A stretch of DNA of 64,000 nucleotides from Bacteroidota bacterium. GTDB taxonomy: Bacteria; Bacteroidota; Bacteroidia; Chitinophagales; Chitinophagaceae. Where the stretch lies: positions 62,001 through 126,000 of the forward strand of contig JAEYWX010000014.1 in NCBI GenBank assembly GCA_023428755.1. The letters run 5' to 3'. Made by a program: the position numbers and the translations under genes. The notes under the pieces were generated by a model. That model did no database searches. It was not told the DNA's origin and saw only the letters and a program-made list of their open reading frames with translations. Of the stretch, positions 26,982-35,727 are shown one piece after another (position 1 is the first letter of the stretch; each line of letters starts with the position of its first letter).

Positions 26982-27746
26982 ATGAATCCTACATTCATCA
27001 TAATTCTTTTAGTAATCTTAGGCTGCAATAGTCATGGTAATCAGACAGAAAAATCCAAAGTAAAAGAGAGCAGCAACAAGACTACCACTCTTCAACAGAA
27101 AGAAAATTCGAAATACTATACCAAAAATGATACTGTCTTAATCGATACAGAAACTGGCAGCACTTTAAAATTCAGCAAAGCAAAGTTCAACCAGATAGTA
27201 GATGAGCATCCAGAGCTGTATTCGGAATTTGTCTACAACCCGGATGACCTCTATTATAAATATGGCAATAATATTGTCAGCTTTGGAAGCGAACAAGGAC
27301 AAGACACGTACTATATTCTTTATGCTTACTTTTTGAAGCAAAAAAATGGTATTGAAATTTTTGCAGAACAGAGAAGAAAACTAATAGATATCTTCTTGCA
27401 TTTGAATACTCTTTTTAGCTATCTCCAATATGGTGGAACTTATTTTGGTCATCAACGTTATCGAATAGCAGCGTATGCAGAATACTCTGTTTACCTCTAC
27501 CCAAAGAGCGGGGAAAGATTTGAAAAAACCTATGACATTACAAAGCAAAAGGAATTATATATAAAATCCCTTCGTCAATTGATTGCAGATGAAAGCAAAA
27601 TAGATTTTGAAACACTGGGAAAAGATAAACTTGAACGTACAAAATACCTGAATAGTATAGTAAATAAACTTGACAGCTTGATCACTGATATATTCTATTT
27701 GCGACGATCACAAGCTTTTCATTATGATAATTATGAGTACTATTAA
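26982..27746 (+). CDS. Hypothetical lipoprotein
   Basis: The 254-residue protein has a short lipoprotein signal (FIIILLVILGC, Cys15). The mature part is Lys/Tyr-rich and mostly helical (YTKNDTVLIDTETGS, KLERTKYLNSIVNKLDSLI) with a strongly aromatic central stretch (NTLFSYLQYGGTYFGHQRYR). No family is recognised. The codon use looks AT-richer than the flanking genes, which might mean recent transfer, but this was not measured. It is followed by a 305-bp gap with unusual hairpins before the amidase gene. Confidence 0.65.
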   Translation: MNPTFIIILLVILGCNSHGNQTEKSKVKESSNKTTTLQQKENSKYYTKNDTVLIDTETGSTLKFSKAKFNQIVDEHPELYSEFVYNPDDLYYKYGNNIVSFGSEQGQDTYYILYAYFLKQKNGIEIFAEQRRKLIDIFLHLNTLFSYLQYGGTYFGHQRYRIAAYAEYSVYLYPKSGERFEKTYDITKQKELYIKSLRQLIADESKIDFETLGKDKLERTKYLNSIVNKLDSLITDIFYLRRSQAFHYDNYEYY

Positions 27747-28051
27747 CTTACTTTTCGTTATCCATTGTTGTATCTGCCAACCAATAAGCAAAGTAACATA
27801 AAGTGACGATAGAAAATTAATTGCTCACGGGCTACCGGATTGAAGTGGAAAGCCCGCAGCGAAGCGAGGACTTGGAAAAGTCGAGACGCTTACGGTATCG
27901 ATGCCGACATGTATCGTCGGCACCGGAACTGCTGCTGCTACCTGCACAATTGCTCACAGCCCCAACTTCAACCAGCAAACAATGTGTTCCACAACCATCT
28001 ACTGCATAGCGTTCCTCCCGTATATTTATGCATACCATTTAACTACTGCAT
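27747..28051. other. Intergenic region with three consecutive hairpins
   Basis: Within 27828-27922: stem CGGGCT (27828-27833) / AGCCCG (27851-27856); stem GACTT / AAGTC (27869-27882) closed by a GGAA (GNRA-type) tetraloop; stem TGCCGAC / GTCGGCA (27902-27922). The stretch is richer in G+C than its surroundings. Candidate structured RNA or degenerate repeat. No coding frame here is convincing. Confidence 0.45.
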
Positions 28052-29683
28052 ATGAAACGTAGGGATTTTCTCCGCAACAGTACATTGGCCGGTGCAACAA
28101 CCCTGGTAGCGGCTGCCTGCAATACATCGTCAACCGAAACGAGCAAAACCGGTGTAACAGATGCAATTGATGATGCGTTTGAATTGAACGAACTGACCAT
28201 TGATGAACTGCAGCAAAAAATGGCGGCGGGCACTTACTCCAGTGAACAACTCACCAACTTATACCTGCAACGCATTGCGGCCATTGATAAAAGCGGACCA
28301 ACACTCAACTCGGTGATTGAATTAAATCCTGATGCAGTAACGATCGCTCAACAAATGGATGCAGAACGAAAAGCAGGTAAACTACGTGGACCTTTGCATG
28401 GCATTCCGGTATTGATCAAAGACAATATTGATACGGCTGATAAAATGATGACGACGGCAGGTTCGCTTGCATTGGCAGGACATGTGGCAGCGAAAGATGC
28501 ATTCATTGTTACAAAGTTGCGTGATGCAGGTGCGGTGTTATTGGGCAAAACAAATTTATCGGAGTGGGCTAATTTCAGATCCACCAAATCATGTTCGGGT
28601 TGGAGCAGCCGTGGCGGACAAACAAAAAATCCTTACATCCTCGATCATAATCCATGCGGTTCCAGTTCGGGTTCGGGTGTGGCCGTAGCTGCGAATTTAT
28701 GTGCGGTGGCCGTGGGTACAGAAACGGATGGTTCGGTTACCTGTCCTGCATCGGTAAACGGAACAGTAGGTATTAAACCTACGGTTGGTTTGCTGAGCCG
28801 CAGCGGTATTATTCCTATTTCTGCAACGCAGGATACAGCCGGTCCTCTTGCACGCACGGTGAAAGATGCAGCTATTTTATTGGGCGCCATGACGGGTGTG
28901 GATGCAAATGACGCTGTTACCACCGAAAGCGAAGGCAAAGCACTAACGGATTACACAACATTTCTTGACGTGAATGCATTGAAGGGAAAACGATTGGGTG
29001 TAGAGAAAAAGAAATATGAAAACCAGTTTTTAAACCGGCTGCAGGAAAAAGCGATTGCACTTTTAAAACAACAAGGTGCCGAAGTAATTGAACTGGAGTA
29101 CTTAGATAAACTGAATGCATTGGGTGGGCATGAATACGAGTTGATGAAGTTTGAATTTAAAGATGGGTTGAATAAGTATTTAGCTGCTGCCAATACTTCT
29201 GTAAAAACCATTGCCGATGTAATTGCTTTCAACAACAGCAATGAAGACAAAGTGATGCCTACGTTTAAACAGGAAAACATGGTGGCGAGTGAAGCAAAAG
29301 CAGGGCTCGACAGTAAGGAATACAAAGAAGCGTTTGAAAAAAGTCATATAGGTTCGAAGAAGATCATTGATACAATCTTGCAGGAAAACAAACTGGATGC
29401 AATGATCGGTTTAACCATGGGCCCGGCCTGCAGTATTGATACCATTTACGGCGACCGTTGGGGCGATGTGTTTCTTACCTCACCTGCGGCCATGAGTGGT
29501 TACCCGCATATCAGTGTGCCATGCGGTTTCGTGTATGCATTGCCGGTAGGTATTTCGTTTTACAGTACTGCTTATAAAGAAGGCGAACTGATTGGGTTGG
29601 CCTATGCGTTTGAACAGGCGGGGAAACACCGGCAAAAACCAACGTTTAAAAAAGCATTTTTAGACGAAGTTCCAACCAGTTAA
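28052..29683 (+). CDS. Tat-exported amidase (amidase signature family)
   Basis: The 543-residue protein is an amidase-signature enzyme with the Ser-cisSer-Lys triad: Lys123 in VLIKDNIDT, cis-Ser204 in CGSSSGSG, and nucleophile Ser228 in TETDGSVTCPAS. The N terminus has a twin-arginine motif (KRRDFLRNS) and a lipobox-like LVAAAC (Cys23), so it is likely a Tat-exported, lipid-anchored protein. It would hydrolyse amide bonds of peptides or other amides. The family has many substrates, so none is given. The gene stands alone; a -7-like box (TATATTTA at about 28020) is only suggestive. Confidence 0.92.
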   Translation: MKRRDFLRNSTLAGATTLVAAACNTSSTETSKTGVTDAIDDAFELNELTIDELQQKMAAGTYSSEQLTNLYLQRIAAIDKSGPTLNSVIELNPDAVTIAQQMDAERKAGKLRGPLHGIPVLIKDNIDTADKMMTTAGSLALAGHVAAKDAFIVTKLRDAGAVLLGKTNLSEWANFRSTKSCSGWSSRGGQTKNPYILDHNPCGSSSGSGVAVAANLCAVAVGTETDGSVTCPASVNGTVGIKPTVGLLSRSGIIPISATQDTAGPLARTVKDAAILLGAMTGVDANDAVTTESEGKALTDYTTFLDVNALKGKRLGVEKKKYENQFLNRLQEKAIALLKQQGAEVIELEYLDKLNALGGHEYELMKFEFKDGLNKYLAAANTSVKTIADVIAFNNSNEDKVMPTFKQENMVASEAKAGLDSKEYKEAFEKSHIGSKKIIDTILQENKLDAMIGLTMGPACSIDTIYGDRWGDVFLTSPAAMSGYPHISVPCGFVYALPVGISFYSTAYKEGELIGLAYAFEQAGKHRQKPTFKKAFLDEVPTS

Positions 29684-29810
29684 CTTTTCTGATTAGATTA
29701 TTCGACCTGAGGGTTAAAAAATAGTTTTAAAGTCTGTAAGTTTTTGTTCCCATTTCGCAACCTATGGTTTAGAAAGTATAACTTTTACGGGTTAGAAGGA
29801 ACAAGAAAAC

Positions 29811-30281
29811 ATGGAACAGGTATTTCTGCAAAACATACAGCACAATCAAAACATCATTTACAAGGTTTGTCGGCTTTATCGTGACAGGCGTGAAGACCAG
29901 GAAGATCTGTTCCAGGAAATTGTGTATCAACTCTGGAAAGCCTACCCGGGGTTTAAAGGCGAAGCGAAGTTTAGCACCTGGATGTACCGTATTGCATTGA
30001 ACACAGCCATTGCTGCGTATCGCAAACCAACACTTTCAATTACCTAACCCAATGAGCTTCCTGACCAACTGCAGTATGCTGCTGACGGGAATAAGTCAGA
30101 AAATGAAGAACGGCTGTTTAGCGCTTTACGGCTGTTAACCGATGCGGAGAAAGCAGTGATCTCACTCTATCTCGAAGATTACAGCTACCAGGAAATTGCA
30201 GCTATCACCGGTTTAACCGAAAGCAATGTAGGCGTAAGACTCAACCGTATTAAAACCAAATTAAAAGAACAATTCAATTAA
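29811..30281 (+). pseudogene. ECF sigma factor with in-frame stop
   Basis: Residues 1-78 (29811-30044) are a sigma region 2: DRREDQEDLFQEIVYQLWKAY and FSTWMYRIALNTAI. The TAA at 30045-30047 stops this. The same frame then continues without interruption to the TAA at 30279-30281 and encodes a normal linker and region 4 (LLTDAEKAVISLYLEDYSYQ, then EIAAITGLTESNVGVRLNRI). One nonsense change in a gene of 156 residues therefore splits an otherwise complete sigma factor. Either it is a recent pseudogene, a sequencing error, or a readthrough case. The next gene starts 5 bp after its end and is likely its membrane partner. Confidence 0.85.
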
Positions 30282-30286
30282 TTTTT

Positions 30287-30838
30287 ATGGAACTGAATGA
30301 ATTAAAAGCTGGCTGGCAAAATACCGGCGGCAACAACAAAACAGCAGCTGAACTGCAACGCATGACGAAGCTCAACAACTTGCCTGCATTAAAACGCATA
30401 CGCACCAAACTGATCATTGAAACAATTCTGCTTTCCTTTTTCCTGGTTGTGTATTACGATTGGTTCGATGGCGATCAAAAACCATTGTATGCCAACCTGC
30501 TGTTGTTTGCAGGCGTGCTGCTGTATATTTTCAATGATGTGATCGGCTATTTGTCGATGGCTAAACCGGTGATGAAAGAAAATCTGCGGCAATCGGTTCA
30601 GCACTTGCTACAAAAGGTGAAGCGATTGTCAATGTTGTCACTGATCATTTCATTTTTTTACAGTGTTTGCCTGCTGGCTTTTTTCCTGTCGGTGATTACG
30701 TTTACCAAAGAAAAAAGTTTTATTCTGCTGGGGATGATCCTTGTGCTGGTGCAGTTAACACATATCTCTTACAAACTGTGGCGCAACTGGATCGTAAAAC
30801 TGGAATTGCAGGTGAGTGATTTTACAAAAGAAGAATGA
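30287..30838 (+). CDS. Four-helix membrane protein downstream of sigma factor, putative anti-sigma
   Basis: The 183-residue protein has a soluble N-terminal segment of about 40 residues (MELNELKAGWQNTGGNNKTA, then a helix) and four hydrophobic helices (about 45-60, 66-84, 117-137, 142-160). It is separated from the sigma gene by only 5 bp, so co-transcription is likely. Small membrane proteins next to ECF sigma genes often act as anti-sigma factors or sensors; this role is inference only. No zinc-binding anti-sigma motif is visible. A terminator follows at 30875-30899. Confidence 0.75.
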   Translation: MELNELKAGWQNTGGNNKTAAELQRMTKLNNLPALKRIRTKLIIETILLSFFLVVYYDWFDGDQKPLYANLLLFAGVLLYIFNDVIGYLSMAKPVMKENLRQSVQHLLQKVKRLSMLSLIISFFYSVCLLAFFLSVITFTKEKSFILLGMILVLVQLTHISYKLWRNWIVKLELQVSDFTKEE

Positions 30839-30874
30839 TTTCGCTTAACCCTTATCAACCATTTGTAAAAAAGT

Positions 30875-30899
30875 AAGCCCCCGTTTTGGGCGGGGGCTT
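30875..30899 (+). terminator. Terminator after sigma-factor operon
   Basis: A perfect 9-bp stem (AAGCCCCCG / CGGGGGCTT) has a 7-nt loop. Only a short T-run follows. Confidence 0.75.
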
Positions 30900-31486
30900 T
30901 AATGACTTCAATGCTTTTTGGTTTCTTGTCCGTGTTATCCTTTTCGCAGGGTACAGAAGTCACTTGGTTTTCATAGAGCCGTAATTTAAAACGGGCGTCT
31001 TTTGGATTTTGGTTTTCAATACTGCTTTACAGCAGGGTTCGGATTTGGATTTTGTTTTTTTCAGGTATTGGATTTGGTCTGGATGTTTTGCTGCGTCCCG
31101 GCAGGATCTTAGGGTTTGGATTTTTTTGGTTTTTTCAATTGGATATTGCTATCTGCTTTGATGAAGTAAAAGTACACCCACCCACTCCCCGCTCCAACTA
31201 TTTTGCTGTTCTATTTTCAAAAACAAACAGCAGCATGCAGGGCTACTAATTGGCTGTACTTAGTGGCGTTTTAAAGAAAGTACACGTATTGAAATGAACG
31301 ACAAAGAGAATAATAGTTTCTACTACAAACAGCTATATAACAGATTGACAAATTACTACAATCTGAATGGCTGTTAACTACACCCCGGCACCAGTTAAAA
31401 GCACGGTTTTCATCTTTGCTACTCATTACAAGCCATAGCAAGATCTGATTGCATTGAATTATATTCGTACAGCCAATTTATTCTAC
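30900..31486. other. Low-complexity noncoding region
   Basis: About 590 bp with no convincing gene. It contains GGATTTGGATTTTG-like and GGTTTGGATTTT repeats (31002-31145) that read as poor-complexity translations. A 27-codon ORF (31294-31377) is too short to trust. A decayed gene cannot be excluded. Confidence 0.4.
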
Positions 31487-31765
31487 ATGCCGCCAGCAAC
31501 TGTTACATCAGAAAAGCTGTTATTTGTACTCAGCTGCTTTACAGCTTCTTTTTGGATAGCTGTACAGTTCATAAATATGTATCGCTTCAAATTGATTGAT
31601 ATCCTGTACGAAATTGTTTCCATCCCCATGTTGCTGCTGTTGGTTGTACTACCCATCATCCTGATCATACAACTCATTCGTCAAAAACCTGCAGTTCGTA
31701 CACTCAACCTTTTATCACTTAGCATTCTTTTTCTAACATTGATCGTATTGGTGATGATCGGATAA
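31487..31765 (+). CDS. Small three-helix membrane protein
   Basis: The ATG at 31487 (MPPATVTSEKLLFVLSCF) gives 92 residues with three hydrophobic helices (about 8-28, 38-58, 68-90); an in-frame earlier ATG at 31454 adds a less plausible 11 residues. A basic loop (RQKPAVR) lies between helices 2 and 3, suggesting its topology. The family is not recognised. It ends 25 bp before the NmrA remnant. Confidence 0.55.
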   Translation: MPPATVTSEKLLFVLSCFTASFWIAVQFINMYRFKLIDILYEIVSIPMLLLLVVLPIILIIQLIRQKPAVRTLNLLSLSILFLTLIVLVMIG

Positions 31766-31790
31766 CCATAAAGCCAGATACCTGTCAGTC

Positions 31791-32118
31791 ATGAAAATTA
31801 TTTTATTTGCTGCCACAGGCAATCTTGGCAAATGCATTGCAGCCGAAGCTGTGTAACAAGGGCATGCAGTAACAGCATTTGTTCGTTCTGCAGCCAAAGG
31901 AGAAATATTGTAATAAACGATAGAATGTAAACTGCTTGTTGCAGATGTAACTAAGCCTTCGCCCCCGGCATATTACCTGTGCCCAGGTTATTCACTAAAA
32001 ACAGGTATAACCAGTTGACTTTTTTCCTGAAGTAGTACAACATGATACAATTGCACCCAAAATGGGTGAACTGCGATTAAAGAAATATATTCAACAAAAG
32101 CTGAAAAGAGAAATTTAG
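31791..32118 (+). pseudogene. Decayed NmrA/SDR-like NAD(P)-binding gene
   Basis: From the ATG at 31791 the frame reads MKIILFAATGNLGKCIAAEAV, stop, QGHAVTAFVRSAAKGEIL, stop-stop, then CKLLVADVTKP. This is a Rossmann-fold start (TGNLG dinucleotide motif) with the conserved AxxxGHxVxAxVR pattern but with three in-frame stops in about 50 codons. Near 32024-32118 another in-frame stretch (EVVQHDTIAPKMGELRLKKY) looks like relic coding sequence of an unknown gene. The region is clearly not expressed as one protein. It ends inside the stop region of porP. Confidence 0.7.
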
Positions 32119-33125
32119 AACCTGGGACAATTCAACTTCTTACGATTTGGGTCAACATATTTTTTGATCCAGATCAAAGATATCTCCATGCCACCCCTGC
32201 GTTGCGATGCAGCAGCAAGTCGTGATACATTCACATCATACGAAATACCTAAACGATAGTTACCAAACTCTAAACCTGCATAAGGAATCAATGCATCACC
32301 ATAGCGAAAAAATGCACCGGCATATACATCGGTAGGACTGTCAAAATCCTGGTTCACTGTAAAACCAACAGCTGCACCAAAAATAGTTTCAGTAGCACCT
32401 GCCTGGCGTTGATGATTGGCACTTACAAATAATGTAGTGGCATCAGCAATGGGGAAATAACCACCGCCATGAATGGTAAAGCGTGGATTCATAATATACT
32501 CCGCTCCCATAAAACTTACCTTGGGGCGATTGATATGATATACAGAAGCTCCGATATAAAAATTATTGTAATCGTTGGTAGCACCATTGTAAATAACACC
32601 TGCATTTACATCAGCATAATTGATATTGAGAAAGCCAGTGCTTCCAAAAATTTCGGCCGTGTTTCCGGTAAATCCAAGGCTGGTTAACTCATCTTGAAAA
32701 TCCAGTTTACTGATATCTAAACGACGCTGTGCATACGAACCACTAAAACCTACACCGATCTGGTGATAGCCGTCTTCATCCAATCCTTTGTGATAAGCCA
32801 CTGAACCGGAAAAGAAACTGTTCTTCATTACACCATCGCCATTCACATCATACATCCCCATTACACCTACACCAAACTGATCGAACTCAGGTATGCGGTT
32901 GCCGAGAATTCCAAAATCAACCGAGGCAGTTCCGGTACGGAATGCATTGTTGATCGTTGGCCACTGGTTGCGGTAATTACCTGCCACACGCACCTGTCCA
33001 TTGAACTTACCGGTTAAAGCAGGGTTTAACGTAAGTGGTGAAGCAAAGAATTGTGAAAAGTTTGGATCCTGCGCATAGGTTTGCAACACGATCAGTAGCA
33101 GAGGTAGTAGTATAAGTTTTCTCAT
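32115..33125 (-). CDS. PorP/SprF-family type IX secretion outer-membrane protein
   Basis: The 336-residue protein has a signal peptide (LILLPLLLIVLQTYAQ) followed by DPNFSQFFASPLTLNPALTG, the PorP/SprF family opening. It is predicted to form an outer-membrane beta-barrel; strands alternate through the whole length with many aromatic ends. In Flavobacterium SprF-type proteins are needed for secretion of the adhesin SprB and others, and PorP is part of T9SS in Porphyromonas. Paralogues are many in Bacteroidota and usually pair with a specific cargo, but the neighbours here are not cargo genes. It is a single gene after a decayed one. Confidence 0.9.
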   Translation of the reverse strand: MRKLILLPLLLIVLQTYAQDPNFSQFFASPLTLNPALTGKFNGQVRVAGNYRNQWPTINNAFRTGTASVDFGILGNRIPEFDQFGVGVMGMYDVNGDGVMKNSFFSGSVAYHKGLDEDGYHQIGVGFSGSYAQRRLDISKLDFQDELTSLGFTGNTAEIFGSTGFLNINYADVNAGVIYNGATNDYNNFYIGASVYHINRPKVSFMGAEYIMNPRFTIHGGGYFPIADATTLFVSANHQRQAGATETIFGAAVGFTVNQDFDSPTDVYAGAFFRYGDALIPYAGLEFGNYRLGISYDVNVSRLAAASQRRGGMEISLIWIKKYVDPNRKKLNCPRF

Positions 33126-33224
33126 CAGAGCAATTGTTAGGAAAGACGTTTTTCAGCGTTCAAATGCTGCTTTCGCTTTGGTTAAGGTTATTGGTTTTAA
33201 AAAATATTCGTTTTGTTTGGTTTA

Positions 33225-33875
33225 TCACATTTGCACTTTGGTTCCATAAGCAAGGTCACCGGCATCGCCTAAACCCGGCACAATATAACCCTTCGCTGTT
33301 AACTCATCATCAATGGCGCCGCACCAGATCTTTACCTTTGGTTCATTACGATGCACATATTCAATCCCTACTGTACACGCAATGGCACACACAATATGAA
33401 TTTCGGATGGCAACCCCTCATCCCGCAGGTATTGTACTGTTTTTACCAAAGAACTACCCGTTGCCAGCATCGGATCTGCCACAATCACTACCCTGTTCTC
33501 AATACTGGGGCAACTGATATAATCCAGGCTGATCTCAAACGTTCCATCCCGGTGATGTTTGCGATAGGCTGAAATGAATGCATTATCGGCTCGGTCGAAA
33601 TAATTCAACAATCCCTGATGTAACGGCAAACCTGCCCTCAAAATTGTGGCCAGCACCGGTTGATTCTTCAACATTTTTGCGGGAGCAGTGCCCAACGGGG
33701 TGGTGATCTCTTTTTCTTCCCATGGCAACTCCTTGCTGATTTCGTAGGCAGCCACTTCGCCAATCCGTTCCAGGTTACGGCGAAAACGCATACGATCGGT
33801 CTGGATTTCGGTGTCCCGTAATTCAGCAACCCAGTTGCTTACCAATGAATGTTCCTTACTTAAATTGATCACCAT
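33225..33875 (-). CDS. upp: Uracil phosphoribosyltransferase
   Basis: The frame reaches 33938, but the ATG at 33875 (MVINLSKEHSLVSNWV) fits the family; 216 residues. It converts uracil and PRPP to UMP (pyrimidine salvage, cytosol). The PRPP loop VVIVADPMLATGSSLV is at about 130-145 and the uracil-binding C-terminal PGLGDAGDLAYGT is complete. The usual length is about 210. It is divergent from the AnmK-like gene. Confidence 0.95.
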   Translation of the reverse strand: MVINLSKEHSLVSNWVAELRDTEIQTDRMRFRRNLERIGEVAAYEISKELPWEEKEITTPLGTAPAKMLKNQPVLATILRAGLPLHQGLLNYFDRADNAFISAYRKHHRDGTFEISLDYISCPSIENRVVIVADPMLATGSSLVKTVQYLRDEGLPSEIHIVCAIACTVGIEYVHRNEPKVKIWCGAIDDELTAKGYIVPGLGDAGDLAYGTKVQM

Positions 33876-34035
33876 GTGTTGAAAATTTCGATTGATGACA
33901 GTGGTTGAAAGATGGTTTCTCCTTGCGTAATTCACCAATCTTGAAGCCGCTATCGTACTTTTACAAATCTAACAGATAAATTGTGAACAGGATTGCCGGA
34001 CGAATAAAATCTGCAATCGAAAATTTTTATACAGA

Positions 34036-34641
34036 ATGGTTTACAGGGCTTTGGGAATTGCCAGCAACGCAACAGCACAACAACTGGAACTGGTTTTCGC
34101 CTCTTTTGAAGTAAGCGGACAAAAATGGGCTGTTGAGATCCGCCATACAGCATCGGTTACTTATCCCGATGCTTTGCGGGAGCGATTGGAACAAGCTGCT
34201 ACTTTGCTGGCGGCCGATTACATGCAACTGCATGTTGATTACGGGCATTGGATCGCTGCAACTGCCAACGAATTTATTATTGCCAATCAATTGGAATACC
34301 AGGTGCAGCTGATTGGATTGAGTGGTCATACTGCCATTGATTCGCCTGCTACAAAAATGAGTCATCAGTTGGGCGATGCCGCTACCGTTGCTGCGATTAC
34401 GGGGGTAAATGTGGTGAGTGATTTCAAACAAATCGATCTTGCATTGGGTGGACAAGCATCTTCATTCTATGTTTCGGCTGAACAACTCCTTCCGTTAACA
34501 GACGATGTAAACAAAGAAGCGTTTTACGCAGCCTTTTTTGCGTTGCTCCGCTGGCGTGAAGAAAACAATCTGAAAGCAGCTGACAGCAACGCTGTTCGTG
34601 ATAGCATTGGTGGTGCTGTTTGGGTGGGACAGGAATGGTGA
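34036..34641 (+). CDS. Degenerate anhydro-N-acetylmuramic acid kinase paralogue (pseudo-AnmK)
   Basis: The 201-residue frame is intact but lacks the middle of AnmK. Residues 1-145 align to the family N terminus (MVYRALGI, then YPDALRERL, LHVDYGHW, GHTAIDSPATKM, GDAATVAAITGVNVVSDF and DLALGGQ). Residues 150-201 correspond to the family C terminus (ALLRWREENN and RDSIGGAVWVGQ). About 150 residues with the catalytic Asp and anhydroMurNAc site are absent. The ATP-binding motif, normally GxMSGTSxDG, reads GIASNATAQQ. It cannot be an active kinase. Normal AnmK (about 350-370 residues) phosphorylates recycled anhydroMurNAc. Because the frame is open and both ends are kept, I infer a retained non-enzymatic role, perhaps regulatory. 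Confidence 0.82.
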   Translation: MVYRALGIASNATAQQLELVFASFEVSGQKWAVEIRHTASVTYPDALRERLEQAATLLAADYMQLHVDYGHWIAATANEFIIANQLEYQVQLIGLSGHTAIDSPATKMSHQLGDAATVAAITGVNVVSDFKQIDLALGGQASSFYVSAEQLLPLTDDVNKEAFYAAFFALLRWREENNLKAADSNAVRDSIGGAVWVGQEW

Positions 34642-34714
34642 GGAGAAAGTGGAAAGTGCGAAGTTGGAAGTGTAAAGTAAGTCACCCTGAGCACTTATAT
34701 ATTACTACCCGATG

Positions 34715-34802
34715 ATCATGGCTAAAGCCAGTTGCCTTATTTCTATAACCCGGGGCTTAAGCCCCGGGTTGGTAAAAGACCTCGTATGGCTTTAGCCATG
34801 AT
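34715..34802. repeat. Nested palindromic element (MITE/REP-like)
   Basis: Outer arms ATCATGGCTAAAGCCA (34715-34730) and TGGCTTTAGCCATGAT (34787-34802) are perfect complements. Nested inside is a 24-bp perfect palindrome (AACCCGGGGCTT followed by its mirror, 34747-34770). It is noncoding and downstream of the pseudo-AnmK. Confidence 0.85.
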
Positions 34803-34875
34803 TTAAAAGAGGTAACGTTTGGTATTGTATCAATGGAGTTTTATTTACTCACTCTTTTCTTTTAAACGTAAAGTA

Positions 34876-35619
34876 TTACAGCCCCAACATCGCTTTCAAC
34901 TTCGGATAACCAGCTCTGCTCACCGGAATTTTTACACCGCTTCGCAACACGGCCACATGATTTTCTTTTTCATACGGATCAATGCGGGTGATCTCCTGCA
35001 CACGTACCATAAATGAACGATGTGTACGTACAAACGAAGAAGCATTCAGTGTGTCTTCAAAAAAAGACATGGTTTGTTTTTTCAGAAAGCTGCCGTTTGC
35101 AGTAATGATCTTTACATAATCATCGGCTGCTTCTAAATAATGAATATCCTGCACAGGTATGATGGTGATTTTGGTTCCGTTCTTTACCACAATGCGTTCG
35201 GCCTGCAACGGATGCTTGGCTGCATCTTTCAGCACTTGTTCAGTTGCTGACACCGCTGTTGGTTTATCCTGTTCCATCCAACGTGCAATGGCTTTATCAA
35301 AGCGTTGTTGCGAAAATGGTTTCAATAAATAATCCACTGCATTTTGTTCAAAGGCCTGTACTGCATACTCATCAAATGCGGTGGTGAAAATAACGGCCGG
35401 AGGTTCTTCCACCAGTTCCAGCATTTCAAAGCCGGTGATCTTGGGCATTTGTATATCCAGGAAAATAAGATCGGGCTTGTGTTGCTGAATGGCTTTTACT
35501 CCTTCAAAACCATTGTTGCATTCTTCCACAACAACGAATTGCGGATGTGCCTGCAGGTATTCATTGACCATACTGCGGGCCAGTGGTTCATCATCTATAA
35601 TTAACACATTGTATTGCAT
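34876..35619 (-). CDS. LytTR-family response regulator
   Basis: The 247-residue regulator has a receiver domain (1-120) with the acidic pair DDE (9-11), phosphoacceptor Asp55 in IFLDIQMP, and Lys100 in DYLLKPF. It is followed by a LytTR DNA-binding domain (about 145-245) with ERIVVKNGTKITIIP, DIHYLEAADDYVKI and the FVRTHRSFMVR motif. It is expected to bind paired direct repeats of about 9 bp. It lies 191 bp downstream of the LytS-like histidine kinase gene on the same strand, with a repeat-rich gap between. The kinase is the likely partner. Candidate target sites are at 38116-38147. Confidence 0.94.
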   Translation of the reverse strand: MQYNVLIIDDEPLARSMVNEYLQAHPQFVVVEECNNGFEGVKAIQQHKPDLIFLDIQMPKITGFEMLELVEEPPAVIFTTAFDEYAVQAFEQNAVDYLLKPFSQQRFDKAIARWMEQDKPTAVSATEQVLKDAAKHPLQAERIVVKNGTKITIIPVQDIHYLEAADDYVKIITANGSFLKKQTMSFFEDTLNASSFVRTHRSFMVRVQEITRIDPYEKENHVAVLRSGVKIPVSRAGYPKLKAMLGL

Positions 35620-35727
35620 TGCTTATTTAATCGTGTTGTAACAGTTGTGAATTTTAAACAACTATCTTGTTATGCAAACTTAAAAACCCACCCCAATAAT
35701 CACTCCTATGTTCAAAACCTCGCCCCC

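Noticed and set aside
27821..28055. Three overlapping short ORFs in the hairpin region
   Set aside because: All three are short, overlap each other and read through stem-loops; RNA structure explains the sequence better.
31052..31249. 65-codon Gly/Phe-rich ORF
   Set aside because: Comes from GGATTTGG-type low-complexity repeats; no start context.
33134..33517. 127-codon ORF opposite upp
   Set aside because: Translation is the complement of the conserved phosphoribosyltransferase.
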